64,000 nucleotides of DNA from Mycolicibacterium sp. BiH015 (GCF_027706845.1 NZ_JAQGCZ010000004.1:186001-250000); one strand, 5' to 3'. Positions 1 through 10,871 are shown, counted from the first letter of the stretch. Notes: generated by a model not told the origin, from the sequence alone. A program made the numbers and translations.

Positions 1-602
1 TGGGTCTGCGGGCTCAGGTGCGGCTCCAGCGCCCCGTACCCGTCGGTCCCCGGCACGGGCAGGATGTTCAGCAGGAATGCGGTGATCTGCAGGAAGCCCA
101 GGAACGCGACACCCGCCCAGAACACGGCGTGGTCGGGGTCGTAAAACAGCCGGGTCAACGCGAGAAGCAGCACCGCGAACGCGACGTTGACCGCGGGTCC
201 GGCGAGGCTCACGAGCGTCTTCTGCCGCTTCGTCATGTACACCGTCTGCACGTACACCGCCCCGCCGGGCAACCCGATCCCGCCGAGCGCGATGAACAAC
301 ACGGGCAGACCCAGCGACAGCAGCGGGTGCGAGTACTTGAGCGGGTTCAGCGTCAGGTAGCCGCGGACCGCGACGTCGCGGTCGCCGAACCGGTACGCCG
401 AGTACGCGTGCCCGAACTCGTGCACGCACAGCGTCACCAGCCAGCCGAAGATGACGAAGACGAACACTGCGACGTAGGCCAGCGGATCCCGGGGATCTGT
501 CGTCGTCCACGCCAGCGCACCGCCGGCGGCGGTGACCGCGATCAGCGCCAGGAAGATGGGGCTCGGCCGCACGGACTGGCGCAGCGGGCGGATATTCACC
601 AC
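1..602 (-). CDS. M50-family (site-2-protease-like) membrane metalloprotease, C-terminus cut by window edge
   Basis: This is an integral membrane zinc protease of the M50 type, expected to cut within or next to the membrane. The reading frame runs leftward from a GTG at 602 (a second GTG follows at 599) and leaves the window, so about 200 N-terminal residues are visible. A zinc-binding HEFGH motif lies at residues 61-65 inside a hydrophobic helix. Three more hydrophobic segments follow, and a PVPGTDG stretch near the edge resembles the region carrying the third metal ligand in this family. It starts 8 bp after the upstream gene and is probably co-transcribed with it. In M. tuberculosis the equivalent pair beside purA is Rv0358-Rv0359 (from memory). 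The substrate is unknown. Confidence 0.85.
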   Translation of the reverse strand, partial: MVNIRPLRQSVRPSPIFLALIAVTAAGGALAWTTTDPRDPLAYVAVFVFVIFGWLVTLCVHEFGHAYSAYRFGDRDVAVRGYLTLNPLKYSHPLLSLGLPVLFIALGGIGLPGGAVYVQTVYMTKRQKTLVSLAGPAVNVAFAVLLLALTRLFYDPDHAVFWAGVAFLGFLQITAFLLNILPVPGTDGYGALEPHLSPQT

Positions 603-609
603 GTCAAGG

Positions 610-1200
610 CTAGACGCGCAACCAGCCCTCGGTGTGGCGGTAGAACGTCGAGCGGCGGGCAGGCCGGGGCGCAGCCTCGCCGTCGCGCACGACCAGGGCC
701 CCGGTGGTGCCCAGCTGGGCCGCCCGACCACTGATCCAGCGTTTCGGTCGCATCCGCCCGGACAGGACGGTGGCGCGCAGCCCCGGCATCGTCGCGATCG
801 GCTCGATCCGCACGGCGGTCGCCTCGCCGTCGAACAGCCGCTCGTCGTCGACGATCGCCTCACCTCGGATCGTGCGCTGACCGTCCGGCGGCAGCCAGTA
901 CGCCGCCCCGGTGATGACGGTTCCCGTTTCGTCGCGGACCAGGGGCACTCGCGAGGCGGAGCCGCGGCAGGCCCGTCCGGCCTGCCACGGACGCTGCACG
1001 TGGGCGACCTCGATGTCGAGTCGGTCGGCGCGCAACAACCGGGTGAGCACCACCGAAAGGTCTCGGTGCGAGCCGACGACGACGAGGCGTCGGTAGTCGG
1101 TCAGTCCGTCGCTCGCACCGTCGAGAACGGGAAGGGGGCTCAGTGCGCGGGGAATGCGACGGCCGCCCGACCGCACGACGGCGAGTTCGGACGTCTTCAC
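610..1200 (-). CDS. conserved hypothetical protein (Rv0358-like)
   Basis: This 196-residue soluble protein starts at an ATG (MKTSELAVV) divergently from purA and ends just before the M50 protease gene, so the two probably form an operon. I recognise no catalytic motif. The N-terminal part contains a segment (RRLVVVGSHRDLSVVLTRLL) that reads like a Rossmann-type beta-alpha unit, and the C-terminal third is rich in Arg. Its position between purA and an M50 protease matches the conserved protein Rv0358 of M. tuberculosis. No signal peptide or membrane segment is visible. The function is unknown. The call as a real gene rests on conserved synteny and on the tight spacing to the protease gene. Confidence 0.75.
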   Translation of the reverse strand: MKTSELAVVRSGGRRIPRALSPLPVLDGASDGLTDYRRLVVVGSHRDLSVVLTRLLRADRLDIEVAHVQRPWQAGRACRGSASRVPLVRDETGTVITGAAYWLPPDGQRTIRGEAIVDDERLFDGEATAVRIEPIATMPGLRATVLSGRMRPKRWISGRAAQLGTTGALVVRDGEAAPRPARRSTFYRHTEGWLRV

Positions 1201-1235
1201 CGCACTCCTTTGATCGAGCTGCTGATCAGGCCTGA

Positions 1236-3241
<2,006 letters not shown>

Positions 3242-3258
3242 CGGGATTCAGGGGGCGG

Positions 3259-4362
3259 ATGGAGAAGGGGTTACGGGAGTTCCTTCTCAGCTGGTGGCGC
3301 CAGCCCAACGACTTCGAATGGCTTGTCAGGCACTTCCGCTCTCGCGGCTTGCTCAGGCTGCATCAGGTGTTCATCGGCGGCTTTTCGCTGCTGTACGGGC
3401 TGATCGCGTTGCTGACAGTGGTGTGGGCCTACTTCGACAACGGAGCGGTCACCGCTCGTTACGTCGTCATCGCGGTGGCCGCGAGTTCGACGCTGCTGGG
3501 GCTGTGGTGGATCGTGGGCCCGTGGCCGACGGAACGGCAGTCGATCGCGTTCGCGGTGTACGCCGACCTGGCGGTCGTCGCGGTGATGGTCTGCTACCAG
3601 GATGCGTTCACCGCGATGCCCGGCTTGGCGCTGCTGGCGACCAACGGCATCTACATCGTCGTCGTGCACGGACCTCGCGCGTTGCTCGTGCACCTGGCTT
3701 TCACGCTCGCCGTCATGGCGACCTGGTTCTGGTGGGCCATCTACCAGGACAACTGGGCGGTGAGTGTGATCACCGTCCGCACCCTGGTCTTGTTCCCGCT
3801 GTCCGCGGTCCCGGTGATCGTGCAGTCCTATCTGCTCGTACTGCGGATGGGCGCCGTCGACTCGATGCACGACCCGCTGACCAGGTTGTACAACCGGCGC
3901 GGACTGGAGCACCATGTCCAGGAACTGGTCGCGCGTCGCGGCATGGACGTGGGCGTGCTCGCCGTCGACATCGACAAGTTCAAAGCGATCAACGACGGAT
4001 ACGGACACGACGCCGGCGATCGGGTTCTCGTCGCGGTGGCCGACGCCGCCCGTGACGCGGTCGGCAGTCTGGGCGTCCGGTCGGTGACGGCGCGCACCGG
4101 CGGGGAAGAGTTCATCGTCGTCGTCGACGGGGGCTCGGAGTGCCTGCGCCGCCTGGCGAAGCTCCTGCACCTGATGGTGTCGCGCTGTGAGGCTCCCGCG
4201 GTCCCGACCATCAGCATCGGCGCGGCGACGGCGACAGCGGCAGGCGGTGACGTCGACGGCCTGATGCGCGACTTGATCGAGCGGGCAGACGCGGCCATGT
4301 ATCGGGCCAAGAACGCCGGCGGCAATCAGACCGTGACGGACGGCGATCCCGTGCCACGATGA
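3259..4362 (+). CDS. membrane-anchored diguanylate cyclase (GGEEF domain)
   Basis: The 367-residue protein has about six hydrophobic segments between residues 30 and 195 and a C-terminal GGDEF domain. The domain starts with DPLTRLYNRRGLE and carries the active signature GGEEF at residues 281-285, a variant that is catalytically competent in many cyclases. It should make cyclic di-GMP from two GTP at the inner membrane face. The RxxD product-inhibition site expected five residues before GGEEF is absent (GVRS at that place), so feedback inhibition by c-di-GMP is unlikely. No EAL domain is fused. The start is the ATG at 3259, 17 bp after the thioesterase gene. The sensory signal of the membrane part is unknown. 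Confidence 0.9.
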   Translation: MEKGLREFLLSWWRQPNDFEWLVRHFRSRGLLRLHQVFIGGFSLLYGLIALLTVVWAYFDNGAVTARYVVIAVAASSTLLGLWWIVGPWPTERQSIAFAVYADLAVVAVMVCYQDAFTAMPGLALLATNGIYIVVVHGPRALLVHLAFTLAVMATWFWWAIYQDNWAVSVITVRTLVLFPLSAVPVIVQSYLLVLRMGAVDSMHDPLTRLYNRRGLEHHVQELVARRGMDVGVLAVDIDKFKAINDGYGHDAGDRVLVAVADAARDAVGSLGVRSVTARTGGEEFIVVVDGGSECLRRLAKLLHLMVSRCEAPAVPTISIGAATATAAGGDVDGLMRDLIERADAAMYRAKNAGGNQTVTDGDPVPR

Positions 4363-4366
4363 GGCC

Positions 4367-5050
4367 ATGACGCATCCGGCTGACCGCCACCTGCGTAACC
4401 TCACCACCCCGAAGGCAGCCGCCTTCGCGGGAGTGCTGTTCGCGCTGCTGTTCGGGGCCGCATTGATACTCATCCGGAGCTCGCTACCCGAAGGCGGGGT
4501 GCTGGGTTCGCAGTGGACGGACGCAACGAGTCACCGGCTGCGTATCGCCGTGGTGCTGATGCCGTTCTCCGGCATCGCGTTCCTGTGGTTCATCGCGGTC
4601 GTGCGGGACGGCCTGGGCAAGCTTGAGGACAAATTCTTCGCGACGGTCTTCCTGGGCAGCGGTCTGTTGTTCCTTGCCATGATCTTCACCTCGACGGCGG
4701 TCGGTGCGGGCCTGCTCGAGGTCGGTCGGCCCGACGGATCCGGCACCAACCCCGACGTCGCTGCCTTCGGCCATGGTCTGCTCATGGCGCTGTCGAACAC
4801 GTATGCGCTGCGGATGGGGGCGGTGTTCATGATCTCGCTGGCGACCATCTGGCTGCGGACGCGGCTGATGCCGACCTGGCTGGTGGTAGTCACCTATCTG
4901 GTGGCGCTGTGTGTACTGGTGGCCAGCGACGTGAGCCGATGGATGACGATCGCGTTCCCGATCTGGGTGCTCATCGTCAGCCTGCTGATGCTGGTGCGGT
5001 CCGGGGTTATCGATCTTCCAGACGAAGAGCACTCGCGGGACAGAGTTTGA
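4367..5050 (+). CDS. integral membrane protein of unknown function
   Basis: This 227-residue protein has five clear hydrophobic segments (about residues 18-38, 60-80, 92-115, 140-165 and 175-212) and a short charged C-terminus (DLPDEEHSRDRV). No enzymatic or transport motif is recognised. It begins four bases after the diguanylate cyclase stop codon and may be translated from the same mRNA, so a role in the same signalling context is possible but unproven. Its last 44 bases overlap the 3' end of the ferredoxin gene on the opposite strand. Start ATG at 4367 (MTHPADRHLRN). Confidence 0.75.
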   Translation: MTHPADRHLRNLTTPKAAAFAGVLFALLFGAALILIRSSLPEGGVLGSQWTDATSHRLRIAVVLMPFSGIAFLWFIAVVRDGLGKLEDKFFATVFLGSGLLFLAMIFTSTAVGAGLLEVGRPDGSGTNPDVAAFGHGLLMALSNTYALRMGAVFMISLATIWLRTRLMPTWLVVVTYLVALCVLVASDVSRWMTIAFPIWVLIVSLLMLVRSGVIDLPDEEHSRDRV

Positions 5051-5204
5051 CCGCCTCTGCGGCGTGCTCGGCCTCGTCGCCGCTGACGTCCTCGTGCAGG
5101 ATCTCGACGATGCCGTCGTCGTCCTGGTCGAAGACCTCACCGGCCACCATCACACAGTTGCCCGCCTGAATACACAGCTCGCGATCCGCGACAACCCTGC
5201 TCAC
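5007..5204 (-). CDS. 3Fe-4S ferredoxin, cytochrome P450 redox partner
   Basis: This 65-residue ferredoxin has three cluster cysteines: C11 and C17 in CIQAGNC, and C55 in KLCPASA. That three-cysteine pattern is typical of the small 3Fe-4S ferredoxins that pass electrons to bacterial P450s. The fourth cysteine position of 4Fe-4S proteins is replaced by a non-Cys residue in the first loop. The GTG start at 5204 overlaps the TGA of the P450 gene by four bases (GTGA), so the two are translated as a coupled pair and probably work together. No reductase gene is nearby; a ferredoxin reductase encoded elsewhere is presumably used. Confidence 0.92.
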   Translation of the reverse strand: MSRVVADRELCIQAGNCVMVAGEVFDQDDDGIVEILHEDVSGDEAEHAAEAVKLCPASALRLEDR

Positions 5205-6409
5205 CAGCGCACCTCCAACGACTTCAGACCGTAGATGAAATGGAACGACCGGAACTGCACATCGGCGAAGTCTTCGGCCAGCGCCAGCGCCGGGAACCGA
5301 CGCAGCAGCGCGGGGAACGCGATTTGCATCTCCATCCGCGCCAGTGGCGCACCGAGGCAGTGGTGGACGCCGTGGCCGAACGCCAGGTGACCGGGGGCGC
5401 CTCTGGCGATGTCGAGAACCTCTGGCGCATCGATGAATTCACCGTCGCGGTTGCCGCAGGGCAGCGATGCGAACACCAGATGCCCGGCAGGGATGGTGAC
5501 GCCGGCGATCTCGACGTCAGTGGTGGTGATCCGCGGGATCGCGGTCTGCACGATCGAGAGCCACCGCAGCAGCTCCTCCACCGCCGGGGCCACAGCGCCG
5601 GGTTCGTCGCGCACCGTGGCGAGCTGATCGGGGTGGCGCAGCAGCGCAAGGGTGCCCAGCGCCAACATGTTCGATGTCGTCTCGTGCCCGGCGAGCAGCA
5701 GCAGCCCGGCGATGCCGATCAGCTCGTCGTCGCTGAGATCGGTGCCGTGCTCGCGGATCAGCATGCCGAGGATGTCGTCGCCCGGTTCGGTTCTCGCGCG
5801 GTCGACGAGGCCGGCCATGTAGGCCCGGCCCTGGCGCTGCAGCTCGAATCGCTCGGGTATCGGGATCGACAGGTCCAGTTGGCGGGCGCTCCGCTTCTGG
5901 AAGCCGTCGCGGTCGGCGTAGGGCACGCCGAGCAGTTCGCAGATGACGAGCGAGGGAATCGGCAGCGCGAAGTGCTCGACCAGATCTGCACCCGGCCCCG
6001 CTGCTTCCAGCGCGTCCAGTTGGGCATCGACGATCTCGACGATGCGGGGCTGGAGTCGCTTCATCCTCCGGTGGGTGAACTCGGGGGTCAGCATGCGGCG
6101 CAGCCGCTGATGTTCGGGCGGGTCCAGGCCGAGCAGGTTGCCCGCCCGGGCGCGGGCCTGGGCTTCGCCGTCGACCGGCGGTGCGCCGGGGACGGCGAAG
6201 CCGGGTGGCCTGTCGTTGGAGAACCGGGTGTAGTCCGAGAGCACTGTCTTGATGTCGTCATAACGGGTGACGAGGTAGACCTGCATGCCGAACGCGCCGG
6301 TGACGGCGCGAACGCCTTCGTTCTCCCTGATCTCGCGCAGCTGCGGGACCGGGTCGAAGGCGTCGCGTCGCATGTGCAGCGGCGGCAACTCGGGTGCAGC
6401 CTGGGTCAT
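5201..6409 (-). CDS. cytochrome P450
   Basis: A 402-residue soluble bacterial-type P450 monooxygenase. The I-helix oxygen-activation motif AGHETT begins at residue 240, the K-helix ELLR (ExxR) is at 279-282, and the heme-binding loop FGHGVHHCLG has its thiolate ligand at C351. These support an active heme enzyme of the class that takes electrons from the adjacent 3Fe-4S ferredoxin. The substrate cannot be read from the sequence; the closest look is to actinomycete CYP105/CYP107-like families, which act on diverse hydrophobic compounds. Start is the ATG at 6409. The gene is separated by 35 bp from the MmpL-type exporter gene upstream on the same strand, so co-transcription is possible. Confidence 0.96.
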   Translation of the reverse strand: MTQAAPELPPLHMRRDAFDPVPQLREIRENEGVRAVTGAFGMQVYLVTRYDDIKTVLSDYTRFSNDRPPGFAVPGAPPVDGEAQARARAGNLLGLDPPEHQRLRRMLTPEFTHRRMKRLQPRIVEIVDAQLDALEAAGPGADLVEHFALPIPSLVICELLGVPYADRDGFQKRSARQLDLSIPIPERFELQRQGRAYMAGLVDRARTEPGDDILGMLIREHGTDLSDDELIGIAGLLLLAGHETTSNMLALGTLALLRHPDQLATVRDEPGAVAPAVEELLRWLSIVQTAIPRITTTDVEIAGVTIPAGHLVFASLPCGNRDGEFIDAPEVLDIARGAPGHLAFGHGVHHCLGAPLARMEMQIAFPALLRRFPALALAEDFADVQFRSFHFIYGLKSLEVRW

Positions 6410-6444
6410 GTCTTGACGCTACCCGCGGGAGACGAAGTGCCCGA

Positions 6445-8505
6445 TCAGCCCGGCGACGGACCCGCGGCCGTCCCGGCGCGGTGCCGGCCGACCGGCTCTG
6501 CGTGCGGAGAACCTTCGTTGGTCTCGCGCAGCGCCGGCCACCAGATCCTCGGCCCGATCAACGTGAACAGCGCGGGGATGATCACAGTGCGCACGAGGAA
6601 GGTGTCCAGCAGGATTCCCAGCCCGACGATGATGCCGACCTGGGTGAGCACGATGAGCGGCAGCACCCCGAGTACGCAGAACACGGCGGCAAGGACGACG
6701 CCCGCGCTGCTGATCACCGCGCCGGTGGCCGAGACGGCCCGCACGATGCCGTCGCGGGTGCCGTGTTCGGGCGTCTCCTCCCGCGCGCGGGTGACGAGGA
6801 AGATCGTGTAGTCGACGCCGAGCGCGACCAGGAACAGGAATGCGAACAGCGGCGCGGTGTTGTCGAGCCCCGGGAACCCGAAGACGTGCACGCTGGCCCA
6901 GCCGCCGAGACCCAGCGCCGCGAGGGCACTGAGCACCGTGACCCCGACGAGGGCGAGCGGGGCCAGCGCCGCGCGCAGGAGCACGTACAGCACCACCAGG
7001 ACGACGACGAGGATCGCGGGGATCACGACCGCCCGGTCGTGCCCGGCCGCTGCGGCGGCGTCGCGTGCAGTGGCGTCCGACCCGCCCACGAGCGCGTCCG
7101 GATCCACCGCGTGCACAGAATCCCGAAGTGCGTCAACGGTTTCGAAAGCCTCATCCGAGGCGGGAGCTGCGTCGAGCACGACCGACCACTGGCTGAGCCC
7201 GTCCGGGGAGGCACCTGAAGGGCTCACGGACACGACGCCGGGTGTCTGTTCGATGGCGCGCTGCACATAAGCGGAACGGTCGGTGGCGGCGATGACCCTG
7301 GCGGGGTCGGTCAGGCCGCTGGGGAAGTGGGCGGCCAGCGTGTCGTAACCGCTGACCGATTCGGCCTGGACCCGGAACTGTTCGGTCTGCGACAGACCCA
7401 CCGGCGTGCTGAACAGACCCGTGCACAGCAGAGCCAGCGCGCCGATCGAGACCACGGTGACCCGACCGGGGCGTCGCGCAACGGCCGCTGCCACACGGTG
7501 CCACACGCCGCCGTCGGTGAGAGGCGTCGCGCCGACGGCGGGGATGAACGGCCAGAACAGCTTTCGGCCGAAAAGCGCAAGGGCGGGCGGCAGAACCAGC
7601 AGGACGAACACCGCTGCGACGACCAGACCGGCTGCGGCCTGCACCCCGAGGCTTCGGGTGCTCGGCGACGATGCGAAGAGCAGGGTCAGCAGCGCCAGCA
7701 CCACCGTCGCGTTGCTTGCGATGATCGCAGGACCAGCCCGCCGCACCGCGGTGCCGAGTGCTTCGTGATGAGAGCTGCTGCGGCCCAACTCTTCCCGATA
7801 TCGGGAGATGAGCAGCAGGGCGTAGTTGGTGCCGGCGCCGAACACCAGGACGCTGGTGATCCCGCCGGTGGATCCGTCGGGGCTCATGCCGAGCGCCTCG
7901 GCGGCGGCCGCCCCGACCACGGCGGCGACGCGGTCGGCGAAGCCGATCACCAGCAACGGCACCAGCCACAGCACCGGTGAGCGGTAGGTGATGATGAGCA
8001 GCAGGGCCACCACGGCCGCGGTGACGGCCAGCAGTGTGATGTTGGCGCCCGAGAACGAGTCGGCGATGTCGGCGCCGAACGCCGGACCGCCGGTCACCTG
8101 GGCGCGCAGGTCGTCGGGCAAGCCGTCGGCCGCCTGGGCGCGCAACTCTTTCACCTTGTCGGTGAGCTCGAATCCGGACAGTTCCGCCGACAGCGGGACG
8201 ACCACTATGGCCGCCTCGCCATCCTCGGACACCTGCGGAGGCGGCCCGGGAAAAGTCTGGGTCACCGAGGCGAGATCACCCGGGTCGAGCGGTGCTTCGT
8301 CGTCGCGGGTGACGACGAGGATGGCGGGAACCTGATCCCCGCCGGGGAACTGGGCGCGTGTGGCGTCGGCACGGGCGGACTCCGACGCAGGCGGCACGGC
8401 CACAGGTGACCGGCCTGCCGAGTCATCGCTTCCGAGGAAGCCGAGCAGGGCACCGGAGACAAGGACGACGAGTAACGCGATCACCCAGGAGTAGCGGCGG
8501 CTCAT
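6445..8505 (-). CDS. MmpL/RND-family membrane transporter
   Basis: A 686-residue polytopic protein with the twofold MMPL architecture: one N-terminal helix, a periplasmic domain (about residues 35-165), a helix bundle, a second periplasmic domain and a second bundle. The second repeat carries GVDYTIFLVTRAREE, with D565-Y566 fitting the proton-relay pair. In the first repeat the equivalent motif is GTNYALLLISRYREE with N227 instead of Asp, so only one of the two usual acidic residues is present. It probably exports a lipid or hydrophobic compound using the proton gradient. It is divergent from a marR gene across a 61-bp region that holds a palindrome, suggesting MarR-controlled efflux. The ATG at 8505 is preferred to in-frame TTG/GTG codons up to 9 bp upstream. 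Confidence 0.9.
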   Translation of the reverse strand: MSRRYSWVIALLVVLVSGALLGFLGSDDSAGRSPVAVPPASESARADATRAQFPGGDQVPAILVVTRDDEAPLDPGDLASVTQTFPGPPPQVSEDGEAAIVVVPLSAELSGFELTDKVKELRAQAADGLPDDLRAQVTGGPAFGADIADSFSGANITLLAVTAAVVALLLIITYRSPVLWLVPLLVIGFADRVAAVVGAAAAEALGMSPDGSTGGITSVLVFGAGTNYALLLISRYREELGRSSSHHEALGTAVRRAGPAIIASNATVVLALLTLLFASSPSTRSLGVQAAAGLVVAAVFVLLVLPPALALFGRKLFWPFIPAVGATPLTDGGVWHRVAAAVARRPGRVTVVSIGALALLCTGLFSTPVGLSQTEQFRVQAESVSGYDTLAAHFPSGLTDPARVIAATDRSAYVQRAIEQTPGVVSVSPSGASPDGLSQWSVVLDAAPASDEAFETVDALRDSVHAVDPDALVGGSDATARDAAAAAGHDRAVVIPAILVVVLVVLYVLLRAALAPLALVGVTVLSALAALGLGGWASVHVFGFPGLDNTAPLFAFLFLVALGVDYTIFLVTRAREETPEHGTRDGIVRAVSATGAVISSAGVVLAAVFCVLGVLPLIVLTQVGIIVGLGILLDTFLVRTVIIPALFTLIGPRIWWPALRETNEGSPHAEPVGRHRAGTAAGPSPG

Positions 8506-8539
8506 GCCCACCAATATTTCAGATGTTTAACCATTAAGC

Positions 8540-8555
8540 AACTGAAACTTCAGTT
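8540..8555. promoter_or_regulatory. candidate MarR operator palindrome
   Basis: AACTGAA-AC-TTCAGTT is a perfect inverted repeat with 7-base arms and a 2-base spacer, in the 61-bp gap between the exporter gene and marR. It directly overlaps the start of the putative marR -10 hexamer. Its size, symmetry and site fit a MarR-family dimer operator controlling both divergent genes. Binding is inferred. Confidence 0.65.
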
Positions 8556-8560
8556 ATGCT
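8555..8560 (+). promoter_or_regulatory. putative -10 of leaderless marR mRNA
   Basis: TATGCT fits the mycobacterial TANNNT -10 pattern and ends six bases before the marR GTG start at 8567. A transcript from it would begin at or near the start codon. No clear -35 was found. Confidence 0.5.
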
Positions 8561-8566
8561 GTTCAG

Positions 8567-9043
8567 GTGCACGAAGACCATCGGGCTGAGCTGGAGGCGC
8601 TGATGGCGGCGGACATGCGCGCACTGACCGCCGCCTCCGACGCCGTCGGGCAGAGGTTCGCCGCGCTACACGACGTGACCGCCAACGACTTTCGCGCCCT
8701 GCTGCACGTGATGGTCGCCGAAGGGGCCGGCGAACCCCTGACCGCGGGGGAGCTCCGGACGCGGATGGGGGTGTCGGCCGCCGCGATCACCTACCTCGTG
8801 GAGCGCATGGTCGACTCCGGGCATCTGCTGCGCGAAGCCGACCCGGCGGACCGGCGCAGGGTGCGGCTGCGGATGTCCGGCCACGGTATGGGCGTCGCGC
8901 GCGGCTTCTTCACCCCGCTCGCCGACCACGTCCACGACAGCATGTCCGAGTTGTCCGACGACGATCTCGTCGCCGCCCACCGGGTGTTCACTGCGCTCGG
9001 CGCGGCGATGCAGACGTTCCTGGAGGAACTCGGACCCCGGTGA
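8567..9043 (+). CDS. MarR-family transcriptional regulator
   Basis: A 158-residue winged-helix regulator. The helix-turn-helix runs through about residues 60-85 ([27 protein letters not shown]), followed by the wing with the typical [13 protein letters not shown] segment. It starts at GTG 8567, apparently without a leader. It faces the MmpL-type transporter gene across a gap carrying a perfect palindrome, so it most likely represses the transporter and itself and is released by a small ligand. The last 56 bases overlap the 3' end of the SDR gene on the other strand. Confidence 0.92.
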   Translation: MHEDHRAELEALMAADMRALTAASDAVGQRFAALHDVTANDFRALLHVMVAEGAGEPLTAGELRTRMGVSAAAITYLVERMVDSGHLLREADPADRRRVRLRMSGHGMGVARGFFTPLADHVHDSMSELSDDDLVAAHRVFTALGAAMQTFLEELGPR

Positions 9044-9956
9044 GCTGTTCGGACAACATCCACAACCGTGCGGCGTCGGCCATGTCGCGGGCAGGTGCGT
9101 AGACGTCCTGTTCAGCCGGTGGTCCGGAGAGGTGGCGGAAGCCGCTGGGGCCATAGAATTTTCCGCCCTGGGCGGCTGGGCTGGCGGCGGCGTACAGCGC
9201 CGGAAGCAGGCCTTGGTCGACGGTCTGGGTGAGGATGCCCCGCCGGGCGGTGAAGCGAATCAGGCGCACCGCGAAGGTGTCTTTGCTTCGGCCCAGATGA
9301 GGTTGGGCGGCAAGCAGATTGGTGGCTGTCACGCCAGGATGGGAGACGTTGCTGGTGATGCCCCACCCGGCGGCCACGCTGCGACGGTGCAGCTCCAGAC
9401 CGAACATCAGGTTGGCGATCTTCGACTGGCTGTAGGCCTTGCCGACCGCATAGGACTTCTCGAAGTTCACGTCGTCCCAATTGATGCCGTGGGATGCCGC
9501 GGCAATGCTCGACTGCGTCGTGACGCGCGCACCGCCGGCCCGCAGCAGCGGCAGCAGGCGGATGGTGAGCGCGAAGTGGCCGAGGTGGTTTGTGCCCCAT
9601 TGCAGTTCGAAACCGTCGGCAGTGGTCTGGCGGCTGGGTGGGTTCATGATCCCGGCGTTGTTGACCAGTAGGTGGATCGGGCGTCCCTCGTCATTCAATT
9701 CGCCCGCCAGATCGGCGACCGACTGCAGCGACGCCAGGTCCAGCCGGCGCAGGCTGACGCGCGCCCCCGGCACCGCGGCACAGATGCGATCCACCGCGTG
9801 CCTGCCCTTCTCCGAGTTGCGTACCGGCAGCACCACCTCGGCGCCTGCGGCGGCAAGGCGTTCGGCCAGCCCCAGGCCGACACCGTCGCTGCCGCCCGTC
9901 ACGACCGCCAATCGACCGGTCAGGTCGGGCACTTCCACTGTTGCGTTTCGTGTCAT
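8988..9956 (-). CDS. short-chain dehydrogenase/reductase
   Basis: A 322-residue SDR of the retinol-dehydrogenase/WW-domain-oxidoreductase-like type. It has the cofactor loop [10 protein letters not shown] (about residues 20-29), NNAG (about 98-101) and the catalytic YSQSK (Tyr-x3-Lys). The Arg just after the first strand region (PVRNSEKG) suggests NADP(H) preference. The substrate is unknown. It lies 21 bp downstream of an XRE/MmyB-type regulator on the same strand, and this regulator-plus-SDR pairing is common in actinobacteria, so the regulator probably controls it. Its 3' end overlaps marR by 56 bases tail to tail. Confidence 0.9.
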   Translation of the reverse strand: MTRNATVEVPDLTGRLAVVTGGSDGVGLGLAERLAAAGAEVVLPVRNSEKGRHAVDRICAAVPGARVSLRRLDLASLQSVADLAGELNDEGRPIHLLVNNAGIMNPPSRQTTADGFELQWGTNHLGHFALTIRLLPLLRAGGARVTTQSSIAAASHGINWDDVNFEKSYAVGKAYSQSKIANLMFGLELHRRSVAAGWGITSNVSHPGVTATNLLAAQPHLGRSKDTFAVRLIRFTARRGILTQTVDQGLLPALYAAASPAAQGGKFYGPSGFRHLSGPPAEQDVYAPARDMADAARLWMLSEQLTGVRVPPGTSASPRRAQ

Positions 9957-9977
9957 GCCCCCACGCTGCCTGTGCCC

Positions 9978-10871
9978 TCAGCCGGCATTCAGGGCCGTGT
10001 CATCCACGGATCGGCGATCCCCGGCTGCGGGTACGTCACGCCGATAGGACTCCGGATCGGCCCCCAACGCTGCCAGCTTTGTGTAACTGGGGGTGCCTGG
10101 CTCCGCGGTGAACACCAGCAGGATGTGCAGCTGCAGAGGGTCGTGGAGGCTCTGGCACTGCAGGTCGAGGACCCCGAATGTCGGATGTGCGATCCGCTTG
10201 TCGAGCTCCGGCGCCTGGGTGACGTCGTGACGCTTCCACAATTCGGCGAACTCGGCGCTGCGGTCCAGCAAATCCTCGACGATGCGCGCCGCCTTCGACC
10301 CGGCGCCGTCGCGGGCGTAGGCCAGCCTGGCACCCGCGGTGAACGACCGGCCGAGCGCGGCATGATCTTCTTCCGGGTAGACGAGGCGAGCCGCGTCGTC
10401 GGTGAACCACCGGTACAGAATGCTGCGGGAAAAACCGGTGTATCGGGTCTCGTCACCGAGCAGGGCGCGTGCCGCAGGGGTCTGCAGCAACGTCTCCCCG
10501 AGGGCCGTCATGACCTGGGCCGGGGTGTCTTGCAGACGGTCGAGGATCCGCAACGTGGCCTGGCTGACCTGCTCTCCGGGCACGGTGCGGGCCGGGGCGT
10601 TGTGCCCTGCCAGGCGGAACAGGTGATCGCGTTCGTCGAGCGACAAGCGCAGTGCTCGGGCCAGCGAGGCCAGCACGTCCACCGACGGCTGCGGCCCGCG
10701 CTGCTGCTCCATGCGGCTGTAGTAGTCGGTCGAGATGAGCGCAAGGGCCGCGACTTCCTCCCGGCGCAGTCCCGCGGTGCGCCTGCGTACGCCGGCAGGC
10801 AGGCCCACGTCCGCGGGCCGCAGCGCTTCGCGTCGGGTACGCAGGAAGTCCGCGAATTGTCGCTGGTCCAT
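9978..10871 (-). CDS. XRE-family regulator with MmyB-like ligand-binding domain
   Basis: A 297-residue regulator. The N-terminal helix-turn-helix spans about residues 30-75 (RRTAGLRREEVAALALISTDYYSRMEQ), a hallmark of the actinobacterial XRE/MmyB group. The remaining two thirds is the MmyB-like PAS-type domain (for example YRWFTDDAARLVYPEEDH), thought to bind fatty-acid-like ligands in related proteins. It is divergent from purT across 89 bp and upstream of an SDR gene on the same strand, which is its likely target. No clear operator was identified in the gap. Confidence 0.9.
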   Translation of the reverse strand: MDQRQFADFLRTRREALRPADVGLPAGVRRRTAGLRREEVAALALISTDYYSRMEQQRGPQPSVDVLASLARALRLSLDERDHLFRLAGHNAPARTVPGEQVSQATLRILDRLQDTPAQVMTALGETLLQTPAARALLGDETRYTGFSRSILYRWFTDDAARLVYPEEDHAALGRSFTAGARLAYARDGAGSKAARIVEDLLDRSAEFAELWKRHDVTQAPELDKRIAHPTFGVLDLQCQSLHDPLQLHILLVFTAEPGTPSYTKLAALGADPESYRRDVPAAGDRRSVDDTALNAG

